NCBI GenBank assembly: GCA_025350045.1
Contig: JANXYM010000043.1
Coordinates: 1-64,000 of the forward strand
From: Methanomicrobiales archaeon
Lineage (GTDB): Archaea > Halobacteriota > Methanomicrobia > Methanomicrobiales > Methanospirillaceae
Length of the DNA: 64,000 nucleotides
Direction: 5' to 3'
The translations under genes and the position numbers were made by a program. The notes beneath the pieces are model-generated. The model was not told where the DNA came from and ran no database searches. It worked only from the letters and a program-made list of their open reading frames with translations. This document shows, in pieces, positions 15,845 to 24,964 of this stretch (the first letter of the stretch is position 1; each line of letters begins with the position of its first letter).

Positions 15845-16993
15845 ATGTACGCATCACGCATGAGCAATCTTCCGCCGTATCTTTTTGCACGGATCGACGA
15901 GATGAAAGCCGAACAGCAAAAAAAAGGTGTCGATATTATTGACCTCGGCGTAGGAGACCCGGATCTCGCTACTCCGCCCCATATTGTGGAATCGCTCTGC
16001 CAGGCAGCCAGGAACCCGGAGAACCACCACTATCCATCGTACGTGGGTATGCCCGCGTACCGCAGCGCTGTTGCCGACTGGTACAAACAGCGGTTCGGCG
16101 TCACACTCGATGCCGGCAAGGAGGTTGTTGCCCTCATGGGCTCCAAGGACGGGATCGCCCATATCGCCGAGGCATTTGTCAATCCCGGCGACTGTGTGCT
16201 CTCCCCAAGCCCCGGTTACCCGGTGTACCGGACCGGCACCCTCTTTGCCGAGGGAAGGGTGCATGACATGCCGCTTACCCGGAAGAACAACTTCGTTCCT
16301 ATGCTGGCAGATATCCCCAAAGCGGTAGCCAAAGCAGCGAAGATCCTCTACATCAATTACCCCAACAACCCGACCGCAGCAATCGCACCCGACGGGTTCT
16401 ACCGCGAGGTCGTGGACTTTGCTGCCGATAATAATATTGTCGTAGTCTCGGACAATGCGTACTCCGAGATTGCCTTTGACGGGTACCGGGCTCCCTCATT
16501 TTTGGAGACCAGGGGTGCCATGGACGTAGGTATCGAAATGCACTCGCTCTCGAAGACCTACAATATGACCGGCTGGCGGATTGGTATGGCAGTCGGCAAT
16601 GCCGAGATCCTTGCCGGGCTCGGGCGGGTCAAGACCAACGTGGACTCCGGAGTTTTCAACGCAGTGCAGCACGCCGCCATTACCGCACTTCGCGGATCGC
16701 AGGATTGCGTCAAAGAAGCCTGTGCTATCTACCAGGAGCGCCGCGATGTGCTGATCACCGGCCTGCGGAGTCTCGGGTTCGATGTGCCTGCACCCAAAGC
16801 GACATTCTATGTCTGGGTACCGGTCAAAGACTGCATGGCCTTCTCGGCAAAACTGCTCAACGAAGCCGGCATTGTTGCAACCCCGGGAGTAGGCTTTGGA
16901 GCCAGCGGCGAAGGCTATGTACGGTTTGCCATCACCCGTCCGGTGGCCCGGATCAACGAGGCAATCGAACGCATGCGGAGGCTGAACCTGTGA
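15845..16993 (+). CDS. dapL: LL-diaminopimelate aminotransferase
   Basis: A PLP-dependent class I aminotransferase of 382 residues, beginning MYASRMSNLPPYLFARID as is usual for DapL. The PLP lysine is Lys237 in SLSKTYNMTGWRIG; NYPNNPT and SDNAYSEIAFDG are also present. It converts tetrahydrodipicolinate directly to LL-diaminopimelate with glutamate, bypassing the succinylase or acetylase steps of lysine synthesis. The stop overlaps the lysA GTG start by 4 nt, so the last steps of the pathway are made together. Confidence 0.92.
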   Translation: MYASRMSNLPPYLFARIDEMKAEQQKKGVDIIDLGVGDPDLATPPHIVESLCQAARNPENHHYPSYVGMPAYRSAVADWYKQRFGVTLDAGKEVVALMGSKDGIAHIAEAFVNPGDCVLSPSPGYPVYRTGTLFAEGRVHDMPLTRKNNFVPMLADIPKAVAKAAKILYINYPNNPTAAIAPDGFYREVVDFAADNNIVVVSDNAYSEIAFDGYRAPSFLETRGAMDVGIEMHSLSKTYNMTGWRIGMAVGNAEILAGLGRVKTNVDSGVFNAVQHAAITALRGSQDCVKEACAIYQERRDVLITGLRSLGFDVPAPKATFYVWVPVKDCMAFSAKLLNEAGIVATPGVGFGASGEGYVRFAITRPVARINEAIERMRRLNL

Positions 16994-18285
16994 AACTTGC
17001 TCACCACCTCACCGTGCAGAATGGTCACCTGAAGATCAACGGGCAGGACTGTGTTGCCCTTGCAGAGCAGTACGGGACGCCGCTCTATGTCACGAGCGAA
17101 GACCGGGTTGTCGAGCAGTTCGAGAGTTACAAGAAGGCCTTTGGTGCCCGCTACCCCAAGGTCCAGGTACTCTTTGCAGCAAAGGCCAACGGCAATCTCG
17201 CCATCATGCGGGCCCTTGCAAAACTCGGGGCGGGTGCAGACATATTCTCATCCGGAGAACTGCATCTCGCCCTCGAAGCCGGCATGGCACCGGAAAAACT
17301 GCTCTTCAATGGCAGTTCAAAGACTCCGGCAGATCTGAAACTCGCAGTTGAAAAAGGCGTGAAAGTCTCCGTGGATTCACTCGACGAACTCCACCAGCTG
17401 GACGCAGCGGCACGGGCAGCGGGAAAGACGATCAAGATCGCGTTCCGGGTCAACCCGGCACTCAAAGTCCCCACCCACCCGAAGATCGCAACCGGGCTTG
17501 CAACCAGCAAGTTCGGCATCCCCCACAAGGAGATCCCCGCTGCGTACCGTCAAGCCATGGCGTGCAAAAACATCCAGCCTGTGGGAATTCACTGCCATAT
17601 CGGCTCACAAATCCTCGATATCGAACCCTTTGTCCGTGCTGCGGAAGTGATGGTGCGGATCGCAAAGGAGCTCACCAACATGGGCGTGAAACTGGAGTTC
17701 ATCGATCTCGGCGGCGGACTGGGAATTCCGTATCACCACGATACCGATCCGTCACCCACCCCGGAAGACTATGCCGCAAAGGTCATTCCCGTCTTCAAAG
17801 CCGGTGTAGAGGCCTGCGGGATCACCCCGGAACTCTGGATCGAACCCGGCCGTTCGCTCGTAGCTGATTCCACCATCCTCCTCACCCGGGTCAACTCGAC
17901 AAAATCAGCCCACAAAATGTTTGCCAATGTGGATGCTGGCTTTAACCTGCTCATCCGGCCTGCAATGTACGACGCATATCACGAAGTTATTGTTGCAAAC
18001 AAGGCTGATGTTCCGCTCACCACAGAATACACCGTGACAGGACCAATCTGCGAGACCGGTGATATCCTTGCACCCGACCGGAAACTCCCGGAACTTGCAG
18101 CCGGTGACATCATTGCGGTACTCGATGCCGGTGCCTACGGGTATGCTATGTCATCCCAGTACAACAGCCGCCCGCGCTGCCCTGAAGTGCTGATCAAAGG
18201 GACTCAGGAGGCAGGACTCATGCGCAGAGGTGAGACGGTGGCAGATATCACCGCTTCCATGGAACGCCCAGCCTGGCAAGGGTAA
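16990..18285 (+). CDS. lysA: Diaminopimelate decarboxylase
   Basis: A fold-type III PLP enzyme of 431 residues that decarboxylates meso-diaminopimelate to lysine. The PLP lysine is Lys65 in FAAKANGNL. Also visible are HCHIGSQI, the glycine-rich phosphate loop DLGGGLGIPY, EPGRSLVA, and the C-terminal CETGD and DAGAYGYAMSSQYN. I chose the GTG at 16990, which overlaps the dapL stop, over the longer open frame from 16705 because family homology begins here. Confidence 0.94.
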   Translation: MKLAHHLTVQNGHLKINGQDCVALAEQYGTPLYVTSEDRVVEQFESYKKAFGARYPKVQVLFAAKANGNLAIMRALAKLGAGADIFSSGELHLALEAGMAPEKLLFNGSSKTPADLKLAVEKGVKVSVDSLDELHQLDAAARAAGKTIKIAFRVNPALKVPTHPKIATGLATSKFGIPHKEIPAAYRQAMACKNIQPVGIHCHIGSQILDIEPFVRAAEVMVRIAKELTNMGVKLEFIDLGGGLGIPYHHDTDPSPTPEDYAAKVIPVFKAGVEACGITPELWIEPGRSLVADSTILLTRVNSTKSAHKMFANVDAGFNLLIRPAMYDAYHEVIVANKADVPLTTEYTVTGPICETGDILAPDRKLPELAAGDIIAVLDAGAYGYAMSSQYNSRPRCPEVLIKGTQEAGLMRRGETVADITASMERPAWQG

Positions 18286-18297
18286 GCGGAGCATCCC

Positions 18298-19599
18298 GTG
18301 ACCCTTTTTCACTACGCACTGGTCGATGACCTGATCACAACCGAAGAGTTCCAGCGGCGCGTAGATGCAAAGATTGAGGAGTGCGGCGATCTGGTTGATG
18401 AACCGACCGCCGCCATGATGGTGATCGGAGAACTCGGCCGGCAGCACGTGAAGATCAAGGGGCTGAGCGGAAAGTCCAGCCTCTTTTCTTTTTTCGGAAA
18501 AGTCGTTGACAAGACCGAGCCCAAGGAGTTTGACCGGGCGGATGGCGAGAAGGGCTGGGTTGCCACGCTGCTTTTAGGGGATGAGACGGGAACCACACGG
18601 GTAGTGCTCTGGGACGAGAAGGCAGGAGCGGCAATCGATGTGGTCATTGGTGATGTGCTGGAGATCATCGGCCGTCACCCGGGGAAGAGCACCTGGGAGA
18701 TCTATGCCCTTGCCATCCGCCAGGCAAGCTGCGAGGTCTCCTGCTCCCTGCCGTCACAAGGTGCGGGTGCAGACAGCCTCTCCGATGACCCGGTGGATCT
18801 CGATGCAATCATAATCAACGTAAACGAACCCCGCACATTCACCCGCAGGGACGGGACCCCCGGCGAGATGGTGGAGGCCGTGATTGGCGATGACAAGGGT
18901 TCAGCACGGCTCGTTGCGTGGACCCCGGAACTGCTGTGTGCCATTTCTCCCGGTACCACGGTGCATATCAGCGGGGCAAAACCCAGCCATAAAAGCGAAG
19001 GCCGCAATTACAGTCTGGATGAGAAGAGCACGATCGCGGTAACAGATACAGTGGTTTCCATTCCGTACACACCGCTTGGTTCCGTGAGCGATCAGGGTAT
19101 TTACTCGGTACAGGGACAGGTGAAACAGATGCAGCAGCCCCGCACCTTCACCACCCGGAATGGCACTGCGTCCTGGGTAAGAAATATCCTCATCAGCGAA
19201 GAGGGCGAGGAACTCAAACTGGTCCTCTGGGGGGATTTTGCACTCGTCCCCTTAAGGACAGGTGACCGGGTGGAAGCCTATCATGCAACCGCCAAACCCG
19301 GGCGATTCGGGGGTATTGAACTGGGCGTGGGACGAGGCAGCGCATTCCGGGTCCCGGAAGAAACGGTACAGCCGATTGTATTTACCGGAACCATCATCCA
19401 CGGACTGGGATGCACCTTCATCGATAACGGGACAGACCGTTACCTGATCGATGGCAGTTACCCGCACGGTACCGGGCTTACGGTATCCGGACGCCTCAAA
19501 GGGAGCAGGATCATTCCGGAACAGACGATCCCGGTTGTCCTCAATCCCGATGAAGTACTGGCACATCTTCAGAAATTTACCAGGGGTCTCAAAGGCTAA
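18298..19599 (+). CDS. RPA-like single-stranded-DNA-binding protein with several OB folds
   Basis: A protein of 433 residues with a GTG start, 12 nt after lysA. It contains an N-terminal helical segment and at least three OB-fold repeats: about 60-125 (FFGKVVDKTEP ... TTRVVLWDEK), about 165-220 (INVNEPRTFTRR ... ARLVAWTPE) and about 260-325 (GQVKQMQQPRTFTTR ... LKLVLWGDF). A shorter fourth may follow. This is the layout of euryarchaeal replication protein A. No C-terminal zinc finger is seen. It precedes radA by 83 nt, consistent with a shared role in recombination and repair. Confidence 0.85.
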   Translation: MTLFHYALVDDLITTEEFQRRVDAKIEECGDLVDEPTAAMMVIGELGRQHVKIKGLSGKSSLFSFFGKVVDKTEPKEFDRADGEKGWVATLLLGDETGTTRVVLWDEKAGAAIDVVIGDVLEIIGRHPGKSTWEIYALAIRQASCEVSCSLPSQGAGADSLSDDPVDLDAIIINVNEPRTFTRRDGTPGEMVEAVIGDDKGSARLVAWTPELLCAISPGTTVHISGAKPSHKSEGRNYSLDEKSTIAVTDTVVSIPYTPLGSVSDQGIYSVQGQVKQMQQPRTFTTRNGTASWVRNILISEEGEELKLVLWGDFALVPLRTGDRVEAYHATAKPGRFGGIELGVGRGSAFRVPEETVQPIVFTGTIIHGLGCTFIDNGTDRYLIDGSYPHGTGLTVSGRLKGSRIIPEQTIPVVLNPDEVLAHLQKFTRGLKG

Positions 19600-19632
19600 A
19601 AAATTACACTTTCACACCACGCACTCCGCGGG

Positions 19633-19642
19633 GTTATATGTA
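19633..19642 (+). promoter_or_regulatory. Possible TATA box of radA
   Basis: The block GTTATATGTA lies 41-50 nt before the radA ATG in the only non-coding gap of this gene run. A separate radA promoter besides read-through from the upstream genes is plausible. Confidence 0.35.
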
Positions 19643-19682
19643 AGGGTATAACATCTTGTTGTGCCATAGGAGTTGTAAAGAA

Positions 19683-20660
19683 ATGGCTGAAGGACCATTA
19701 AGCATTGAAGATTTACCGGGCGTAGGCCCGAGCACCGCAGACAAGCTCCGTGAAGCTGGTTACCTCTCGGTGGAAAGTATCGCTACCGCATCGCCGGCAG
19801 AACTCTCTGAAGTCTCTGAAATCTCCGAGTCAACCGCAAAAAAGATCATCAAGGCAGCCAGAGAAGCTGCAGATATCGGCGGGTTCAAGACCGGAAAAGA
19901 CATCTTTGAACAGAGAAAGGACATCAAAAAGCTGTCCTTCCGCGTTCCGGAGCTGGATGTCCTGCTGGGCGGAGGCATGGAGACCCAGGCCATCACCGAG
20001 ATGTACGGTGAGTTCGGTTCCGGTAAGAGTCAGATCGTCCACCAGATGGCAGTCAACGTGCAGCTTCCCACCGATCTGGGAGGACTGGACGGGAGCGCCA
20101 TCTACATAGATACGGAGAATACCTTCCGTCCCGAACGTATCGAACAGATGGTGAACGGTCTCGGACTGGATAACATCCCGAATGTGGATGAGTTTTTGCA
20201 AAATATCCATATTGCCCGGGCTCATACCTCCGATCACCAGATGCTGCTTGTGGAGAACTCCCGCGATCTTGCAGACGAACTCAAAAACAGCGACAAGCCG
20301 GTAAAACTCTTCATCATCGACCCACTCACTGCCCATTTCCGGGCAGAATATGCCGGCAGGGGTACGCTTGCCACCCGCCAGCAGAAGCTGAACCGGCACA
20401 TGCACGAACTCTTCAAGCTCATCGATCAGCACAACGGAGTAGGGCTCGTCACCAACCAGGTCATGTCCAACCCGGCAGTCTTCTTCGGGGACCCGACAAA
20501 ACCTATCGGCGGCAACATTGTCGGGCACACGGCCACATTCCGGCTCTACCTGCGCAAGAGCAAGGGAGGCAAACGTATTGCACGTCTCGTGGACAGTCCC
20601 AATCTTCCCGAGGGAGAAGCACCGTTCATAGTTGAAGAGGCAGGTCTCAAGTCGTGCTAA
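19683..20660 (+). CDS. radA: DNA repair and recombination protein RadA
   Basis: The archaeal RecA/Rad51 homologue, 325 residues. The helix-hairpin-helix domain at the N-terminus ([17 protein letters not shown]) is followed by the ATPase core with Walker A GEFGSGKS (109-116) and Walker [12 protein letters not shown]. It forms filaments on single-stranded DNA and carries out strand exchange. Start ATG 19683 follows GGAG, and I preferred it to the upstream TTG-type extension. The phosphatase gene downstream starts inside its last codons (7-nt overlap). Confidence 0.96.
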   Translation: MAEGPLSIEDLPGVGPSTADKLREAGYLSVESIATASPAELSEVSEISESTAKKIIKAAREAADIGGFKTGKDIFEQRKDIKKLSFRVPELDVLLGGGMETQAITEMYGEFGSGKSQIVHQMAVNVQLPTDLGGLDGSAIYIDTENTFRPERIEQMVNGLGLDNIPNVDEFLQNIHIARAHTSDHQMLLVENSRDLADELKNSDKPVKLFIIDPLTAHFRAEYAGRGTLATRQQKLNRHMHELFKLIDQHNGVGLVTNQVMSNPAVFFGDPTKPIGGNIVGHTATFRLYLRKSKGGKRIARLVDSPNLPEGEAPFIVEEAGLKSC

Positions 20661-21370
20661 AAGCAGTCCTGACGGATATTGACGGGACGATCACGGATTC
20701 ATCCCGCCGGATAAATACCGGTGCGATCGATACCATCAGGTCTCTTGTGGACGATGGTATCGAAGTGGTGCTTGCAAGCGGGAATACTTCCTGTTTTATG
20801 GATGCCCTCTGTAAAATGATCGGTACCCGTGGGACATTCATTGCTGAGAACGGGGGGGTGTTCCGGGTCGGATTTACCGGCACCCCTCACATCAGGGGCG
20901 AGCAGGGAGTATGTCGTGACGCGCTGGAATTGCTGCAGGCACATTACCGCACCCAGGGAAAAGAACTGGTGCTGTACAGCCCAACCTATCGCTATGCCGA
21001 TCTGGCTTTTGGCAGGACGGTCCCGGTAGATGAAGTGAGAATGCTTTTAAAAGAATTCCCGGTACAGGTGCTTGATACCGGGTATGCTATCCACCTGCAG
21101 GCTCCCGGAGTTAACAAGGGCACTGCCCTTGTTGCACTGGCAACGGAGATGCAGATGGTACCTTCAGATTTCCTTGCTATCGGGGATTCTCTCAATGACA
21201 TCCAGATGTTAACAACCGCCGGCATCGGAGCAACGGTTGCAAATGGTCATAAGGATATCAGGGCAGCGGCACAGTATGTTGCAGAAAAAGAATATGGGGA
21301 TGGGTTTGTAGAAGTGGTGAAAAAATATGAATACTATCTTCGCGCTGCAAAGCGATCGACGACAATATAA
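20654..21370 (+). CDS. HAD-family phosphoglycolate phosphatase (archaeal type)
   Basis: A haloacid-dehalogenase phosphatase of 238 residues with a GTG start. Motif I is DIDGTITD, motif [11 protein letters not shown], motif III the Lys of VNKGTAL and motif [11 protein letters not shown]. The size and GENGG-like IAENGG match archaeal phosphoglycolate phosphatase of the Thermoplasma TA0175 type (Cof-like cap). The substrate is inferred from the family and could be another sugar phosphate. Its 3' end overlaps the convergent PRC-barrel gene by 37 nt. Confidence 0.85.
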   Translation: MLKAVLTDIDGTITDSSRRINTGAIDTIRSLVDDGIEVVLASGNTSCFMDALCKMIGTRGTFIAENGGVFRVGFTGTPHIRGEQGVCRDALELLQAHYRTQGKELVLYSPTYRYADLAFGRTVPVDEVRMLLKEFPVQVLDTGYAIHLQAPGVNKGTALVALATEMQMVPSDFLAIGDSLNDIQMLTTAGIGATVANGHKDIRAAAQYVAEKEYGDGFVEVVKKYEYYLRAAKRSTTI

Positions 21371-21588
21371 TCCTTGATATCCTTGACCGCTTCAAAGGAA
21401 ATTTTTAAGATCTTGTCATCTTCCATATCATAATTCGCAGTATCGAAGGTCTGATCCGGATGGATAAGCATCTCGACAACCTGTCCGGAATCAATATCGA
21501 CCCTGATATTTTTCAAGGTACCTATGAGCTTCCCGTCGTTGCTCATAATCTTCTTGCGCGAGAGAGTGCGGGCAAATACACGTGTCAT
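21334..21588 (-). CDS. PRC-barrel domain protein
   Basis: A small protein of 84 residues with the PRC-barrel pattern: KIMSNDGKLIGTLKNIRVD, then VEMLIHPD and [16 protein letters not shown]. Stand-alone PRC barrels are common in euryarchaea; proposed roles include RNA metabolism and cell division, and the fold is a protein-binding barrel. The 3' end overlaps the phosphatase gene on the other strand by 37 nt. Confidence 0.85.
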   Translation of the reverse strand: MTRVFARTLSRKKIMSNDGKLIGTLKNIRVDIDSGQVVEMLIHPDQTFDTANYDMEDDKILKISFEAVKDIKDYIVVDRFAARR

Positions 21589-21676
21589 TAAAAAAGTGAC
21601 GACGTATAAATATTTAAACTATTCTAAAAAGAGAGACAAAAATGAGATTTATTCGGGAATAATCACCCGATTCGGG

Positions 21677-21886
21677 TCATTTGAATAGATCTGCTGCCAT
21701 TCTGATGTCTGATCCACGCATGGTCTTCCTGCCTGCGTGATCGGACATCTTCTTTGCCTCTTTTGCAAGGAATGTCCCGTACTCCTCCATCAGCTCTGCC
21801 AGAGTCTCGCAGGCGTCAGCACTGACACGCTCGGCACCGGTCTTTTTTATAATACGTTCAACTGCAGCCTGGGATAATTCTGTCAT
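21677..21886 (-). CDS. Archaeal histone
   Basis: A single histone fold of 69 residues: LSQAAVERIIKKTGAERVS, then DACETLAELMEEYG, then HAGRKTMRGSDIRMAADLF. This matches HMf-type histones, with the DNA-contacting Arg of GAERVS and the GRKT loop conserved. It wraps DNA as dimers or longer multimers. I chose ATG 21886, which has GGAG 8 nt upstream, over the ATG at 21904. It stands alone between the PRC-barrel gene and the CBS regulator. Confidence 0.95.
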   Translation of the reverse strand: MTELSQAAVERIIKKTGAERVSADACETLAELMEEYGTFLAKEAKKMSDHAGRKTMRGSDIRMAADLFK

Positions 21887-21939
21887 GGATACTTCTCCAC
21901 CCATACAATTTCATTGAAGAATATCTAAAGATGTTGTTT

Positions 21940-22821
21940 TTAGAGCGCGGGAAATACCCTGATGATATCGGACTGGGTGATAATGCCTACGGGTTTTCCG
22001 TTCTCAACTACAATCAGCCGCCCAATCTCCCGCTCCTTAAACCTGCTGATCACATCAAAAAGCCGCGTATCTGAAGGGGCTTCCACGACTTCAGTTGTCA
22101 TCACCTCGGTCACTTTTGTGGTCAGGGGCAGGTTCTTTTCTATGGATTTTGCGATATCACTCATCGTGATAATACCGGCCAGTTTCCCGTGTTCAAGGAT
22201 CGGAGCCCCATGAATATGTTCATGATTAAAAAGGACCAGTGCATCATGGAGCGTGTTGGCACGGGTCAGGGTTTTGAGCGGACTGCTCATGTACGTACTG
22301 ATCGGTTTCTTGGGAAGGGAGATGATCTCGGATGTGGCGATGAGGAGGGATTGCTTGGATTCGTCTTTGCCAAATACCTCGCCCCGGATGAGGAGCTTGT
22401 TGACCGGCGTAGGGCCTACCGTGACCTGATCGCCGATCTCAAAGAGTTTTGCACTCCCGACCAGCTTGATCACCGCATGGCAGATATCAGGATGACAGAG
22501 GGTTGTAAAAGCGATCTCCTGGACATTTGCCCCGTTGACCACCGCACCGTTCCTGCTGATAGTGACATCGTAATCTCCCTCCTCGGACATATTCAGGTTG
22601 AGTTCCTTGTAGGCAAGACCCGTGGGGATGTAGCCTCCTTTCGGGCCAGGTACCCCGTCCACAAGCCCGATCGTCTTTAAGGCCTGCATCTGGTTGCGCA
22701 CAGTCCCCGGGTTGCGCTGGATAAGGTTGGCAATATCTTCGCCTTTTATTGAGTGGGACTGACGGTGATAGAGAGTGATTAAGGTAATTAAGATATCTTT
22801 CTGGATCAGGGACAGGTCCAT
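21940..22821 (-). CDS. HTH and CBS-domain regulator
   Basis: A protein of 293 residues. The N-terminal winged helix-turn-helix (about 1-65) has IKGEDIANLIQRNPGTVRNQ. A middle region of about 100 residues shows no recognised motif. A tandem CBS pair is at the C-terminus (about 175-293), with GIITMSDIA and GIITQSDIIRVF. CBS pairs bind adenine nucleotides, so this looks like a transcription regulator responding to energy charge. It is divergent from the NOG1-like GTPase with only 46 nt between the starts. The minus-strand AT-rich box there lies about 27 nt before the ATG, suggesting a leaderless transcript. Confidence 0.82.
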   Translation of the reverse strand: MDLSLIQKDILITLITLYHRQSHSIKGEDIANLIQRNPGTVRNQMQALKTIGLVDGVPGPKGGYIPTGLAYKELNLNMSEEGDYDVTISRNGAVVNGANVQEIAFTTLCHPDICHAVIKLVGSAKLFEIGDQVTVGPTPVNKLLIRGEVFGKDESKQSLLIATSEIISLPKKPISTYMSSPLKTLTRANTLHDALVLFNHEHIHGAPILEHGKLAGIITMSDIAKSIEKNLPLTTKVTEVMTTEVVEAPSDTRLFDVISRFKEREIGRLIVVENGKPVGIITQSDIIRVFPAL

Positions 22822-22843
22822 AACGATAAACCGTATGACTGTC

Positions 22844-22855
22844 CATTAATATATA
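22844..22855. promoter_or_regulatory. Shared divergent promoter of the CBS regulator and GTPase
   Basis: An AT-rich block, TTAATATATAGG on the plus strand, sits in the 46-nt gap. It is close enough to serve as TATA box for both genes with leaderless or near-leaderless mRNAs. The tight spacing suggests that binding at one promoter affects the other. Confidence 0.4.
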
Positions 22856-22867
22856 GGTAAGCGATTT

Positions 22868-23971
22868 ATGGAATTCGAAAAAATGCCGACGGTACCAACT
22901 GCGGATGAGATCCTTGACCGGAGTTTCCGCCGTGCAGCAAAGAAGATGAAAGAGAAGACCAACAAGGAGCGCGCAAACGAAGAGTTTGTCCGTGCGGTTG
23001 GTGCGGCGGTCCATGATCGCCTTGTCTATATCATACGGGGATTTCCCGAATTCGATAAACTCCCCCCGTTTTACCGGGAACTGGCCGATATCCTCTACGG
23101 GATTGAAAAGATCAAGATGTCCCTCGGTGCAGTGGGCTGGGCTGCCAAGCACACCAAGATGATAGGAAACCAGCTGGCCGTGCAGTCCCGCAAGGCTGCT
23201 GATACCCTCATTGTGCGCAAGCGCGCGGTGGCCCGGCTCGCCTCCATGGTGCACCAGATCGATAAGGACCTGCACTTCTTAAACGAAGTGAGAAATGTCC
23301 TGCGCCATCTCCCCAATGTCGAGGATGCGTTTACCATTGTCATTGCAGGCTACCCCAATGTGGGGAAATCCTCGTTCATAAAAAGGGTCTCCTCGGCAGC
23401 TCCTGAAGTGGCTGCATACCCGTTCACCACCAAGGGGATCATTATCGGCCACCGGGATCTCCCCCGCGAGCGGATCCAGTTTGTCGATACCCCGGGCATT
23501 CTCGATCGCCCGGCAGAAGAACGCAACCAGATCGAGCGGCAGGCACTCTCCGCGATGATGAATGTTGCCGATGTTGTGCTCTTTATTCTCGACCCGTCTG
23601 AGCACTGCGGCTACCCGATGAAAGTCCAGCTCCACCTGCGGGATGAAGTCAAAGGTATGGTCAATGTGCCCATGATCGTTGTTGCCAACAAGTCTGATAT
23701 CATGGCAGCAGAAGGCTATATGACGATGTCAACCCAGTCCGGGGACGGGGTCGAAGCTGTACTCGCAGAGATATTGGTACACAAACCGGAACCGGCTGAA
23801 CGGAAACGGCGTGTAGCGGTAGATATACGGACACCACTCCGCCTTGAACCTGAAGACCCGGACATGGATGACGATGCCGATTCAGATGAGAAAGTGAAAA
23901 AACCCAAGAAGAAACGGCTCCACCGTAAACCCCGTACCACCCGTGCGGGGATGACTCCTGAATTGATCTGA
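22868..23971 (+). CDS. NOG1-like GTP-binding protein
   Basis: A protein of 367 residues. A helical N-terminal domain (about 1-155) is followed by a G domain with G1 GYPNVGKSS, G2 FTTKG, G3 DTPG and G4 NKSD. This matches the archaeal NOG1/Obg group, which acts in assembly of the large ribosomal subunit. The C-terminal tail (about 315-367) is acidic (EDPDMDDDADSDE) and then strongly basic (KKPKKKRLHRK), suggesting RNA contact. It is divergent from the CBS regulator. Confidence 0.9.
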   Translation: MEFEKMPTVPTADEILDRSFRRAAKKMKEKTNKERANEEFVRAVGAAVHDRLVYIIRGFPEFDKLPPFYRELADILYGIEKIKMSLGAVGWAAKHTKMIGNQLAVQSRKAADTLIVRKRAVARLASMVHQIDKDLHFLNEVRNVLRHLPNVEDAFTIVIAGYPNVGKSSFIKRVSSAAPEVAAYPFTTKGIIIGHRDLPRERIQFVDTPGILDRPAEERNQIERQALSAMMNVADVVLFILDPSEHCGYPMKVQLHLRDEVKGMVNVPMIVVANKSDIMAAEGYMTMSTQSGDGVEAVLAEILVHKPEPAERKRRVAVDIRTPLRLEPEDPDMDDDADSDEKVKKPKKKRLHRKPRTTRAGMTPELI

Positions 23972-24408
23972 TCTTTCTTTTTTTGTTCTGTTAAAATTCT
24001 TATTTCCTGTTATTCGCTTAGTTTCGTACAGCTGACTGGAAAGTAATCCTCCGTCAATGGATCGGATAAAATCGCAAATGTAAAACGAAGGTAGGGCAGG
24101 TAACACAAAGTACACTGCCAGACCCCCCTCACTCATCTGGCTATTCAGCTCAACATCCGCGAGTAAAATCTCTCTCGTAAAAGTTCGGGAATATGGCATA
24201 CAAAACCCGGGTGTAAACCAAGAGGGACTGGATGGGTCGGACGGTGTACTTTGTAGTCGGGCGACTTTTCTGCCCCCACTTATCGGAAACTAAAAGAAAG
24301 CTCCCCACACTATATACTATCGTTAAATCCCCTCATTCCGCACACCCCCTTCCCGTTCTGTGACGTCCGACGGGCACAAAAGAGGGTACAGAAACCACCA
24401 GAAAACCT
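23972..24408. other. 437-nt gap with inverted repeat and promoter-like site
   Basis: Just after the GTPase stop there is a T-rich stretch (TCTTTCTTTTTTTG) usable as an archaeal terminator. An 11-bp perfect inverted repeat flanks 24105-24254. A TATA-like block, CTATATACTAT, lies at 24310-24320, about 90 nt before the next gene. No convincing gene is visible on either strand. Confidence 0.5.
24105..24254. repeat. 11-bp perfect inverted repeat, arms 128 nt apart
   Basis: The arm ACAAAGTACAC (24105-24115) pairs exactly with GTGTACTTTGT (24244-24254). Pairing extends inward by a T-G wobble and a G-C pair. The enclosed 128 nt show no coding potential. It may be a remnant of a small inverted-repeat element or the ends of a structured transcript. 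Confidence 0.6.
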
Positions 24409-24939
24409 GTGGCCAGTCCAGGATTAAACGAGAGGTATCGTGGCACATTTCAACCAGAAACCCGGAACCAAGAGTGCCGCCAGCTGAAGAAGCCCTTCCC
24501 GGATATCACCACGTTCGATACCGTTGTCCGGTCGCTCATTATGAACAACCCGCTTGGCTGCACATCCTACTGGAATGGAAGAAAGAATCATAGGCCGGTT
24601 GAGAAAGTGCGGGAGATGTACACGGCAAAATTCAGGTATGAAGATCCGGACGGGAAGCGGATCGGGACCGGGCAGGAAATGTACAATTCTCTTGAAGGAT
24701 ACCAGTACGGCATAGCAGCCGTCATTTCCAATATGGCGAACATTGCTGCTCATCGCGGGAAGGTTAAGCACATCCCCGACACCGATCTTTTCTCAGTAAT
24801 CATGAAATGCCACGACCCGGACGGGGAACTGTATTTCCTGAGCATCGCCCGCAACCGGTTGACCGTATCGTCTTACATGAATGACAAGATCCTCAGGCGG
24901 GTCGAACTGTGGGCGGAGGGGGTGCCGGCACTGGCGTAA
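24409..24939 (+). CDS. Conserved-looking hypothetical protein
   Basis: A protein of 176 residues from the GTG at 24409. An ATG at 24541 (MNNPLGCTSYWNG) is an alternative, and the sequence looks more like a folded domain from about residue 35. It contains the stretches FRYEDPDGKRIG, GIAAVISNMANIAAHRG and CHDPDGELYFLSIARNRLTVSSY, with alternating strands and helices and no membrane segment or catalytic motif. It sits between two inverted-repeat regions in a gene-poor patch. I do not recognise the family with confidence. Confidence 0.6.
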   Translation: MASPGLNERYRGTFQPETRNQECRQLKKPFPDITTFDTVVRSLIMNNPLGCTSYWNGRKNHRPVEKVREMYTAKFRYEDPDGKRIGTGQEMYNSLEGYQYGIAAVISNMANIAAHRGKVKHIPDTDLFSVIMKCHDPDGELYFLSIARNRLTVSSYMNDKILRRVELWAEGVPALA

Positions 24940-24964
24940 TCGTTGGTTATCCGGTATACGGGTG

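Noticed and set aside
16705..16989. Longer version of lysA starting inside dapL
   Set aside because: The added residues are an out-of-frame reading of dapL; diaminopimelate decarboxylase homology begins at the GTG at 16990.
23882..24199. Minus-strand frame of 105 codons after the GTPase gene
   Set aside because: Its C-terminal third is antisense to the basic tail of the GTPase and the remainder covers the T-rich terminator and the inverted repeat; no domain or ribosome-binding site supports it.
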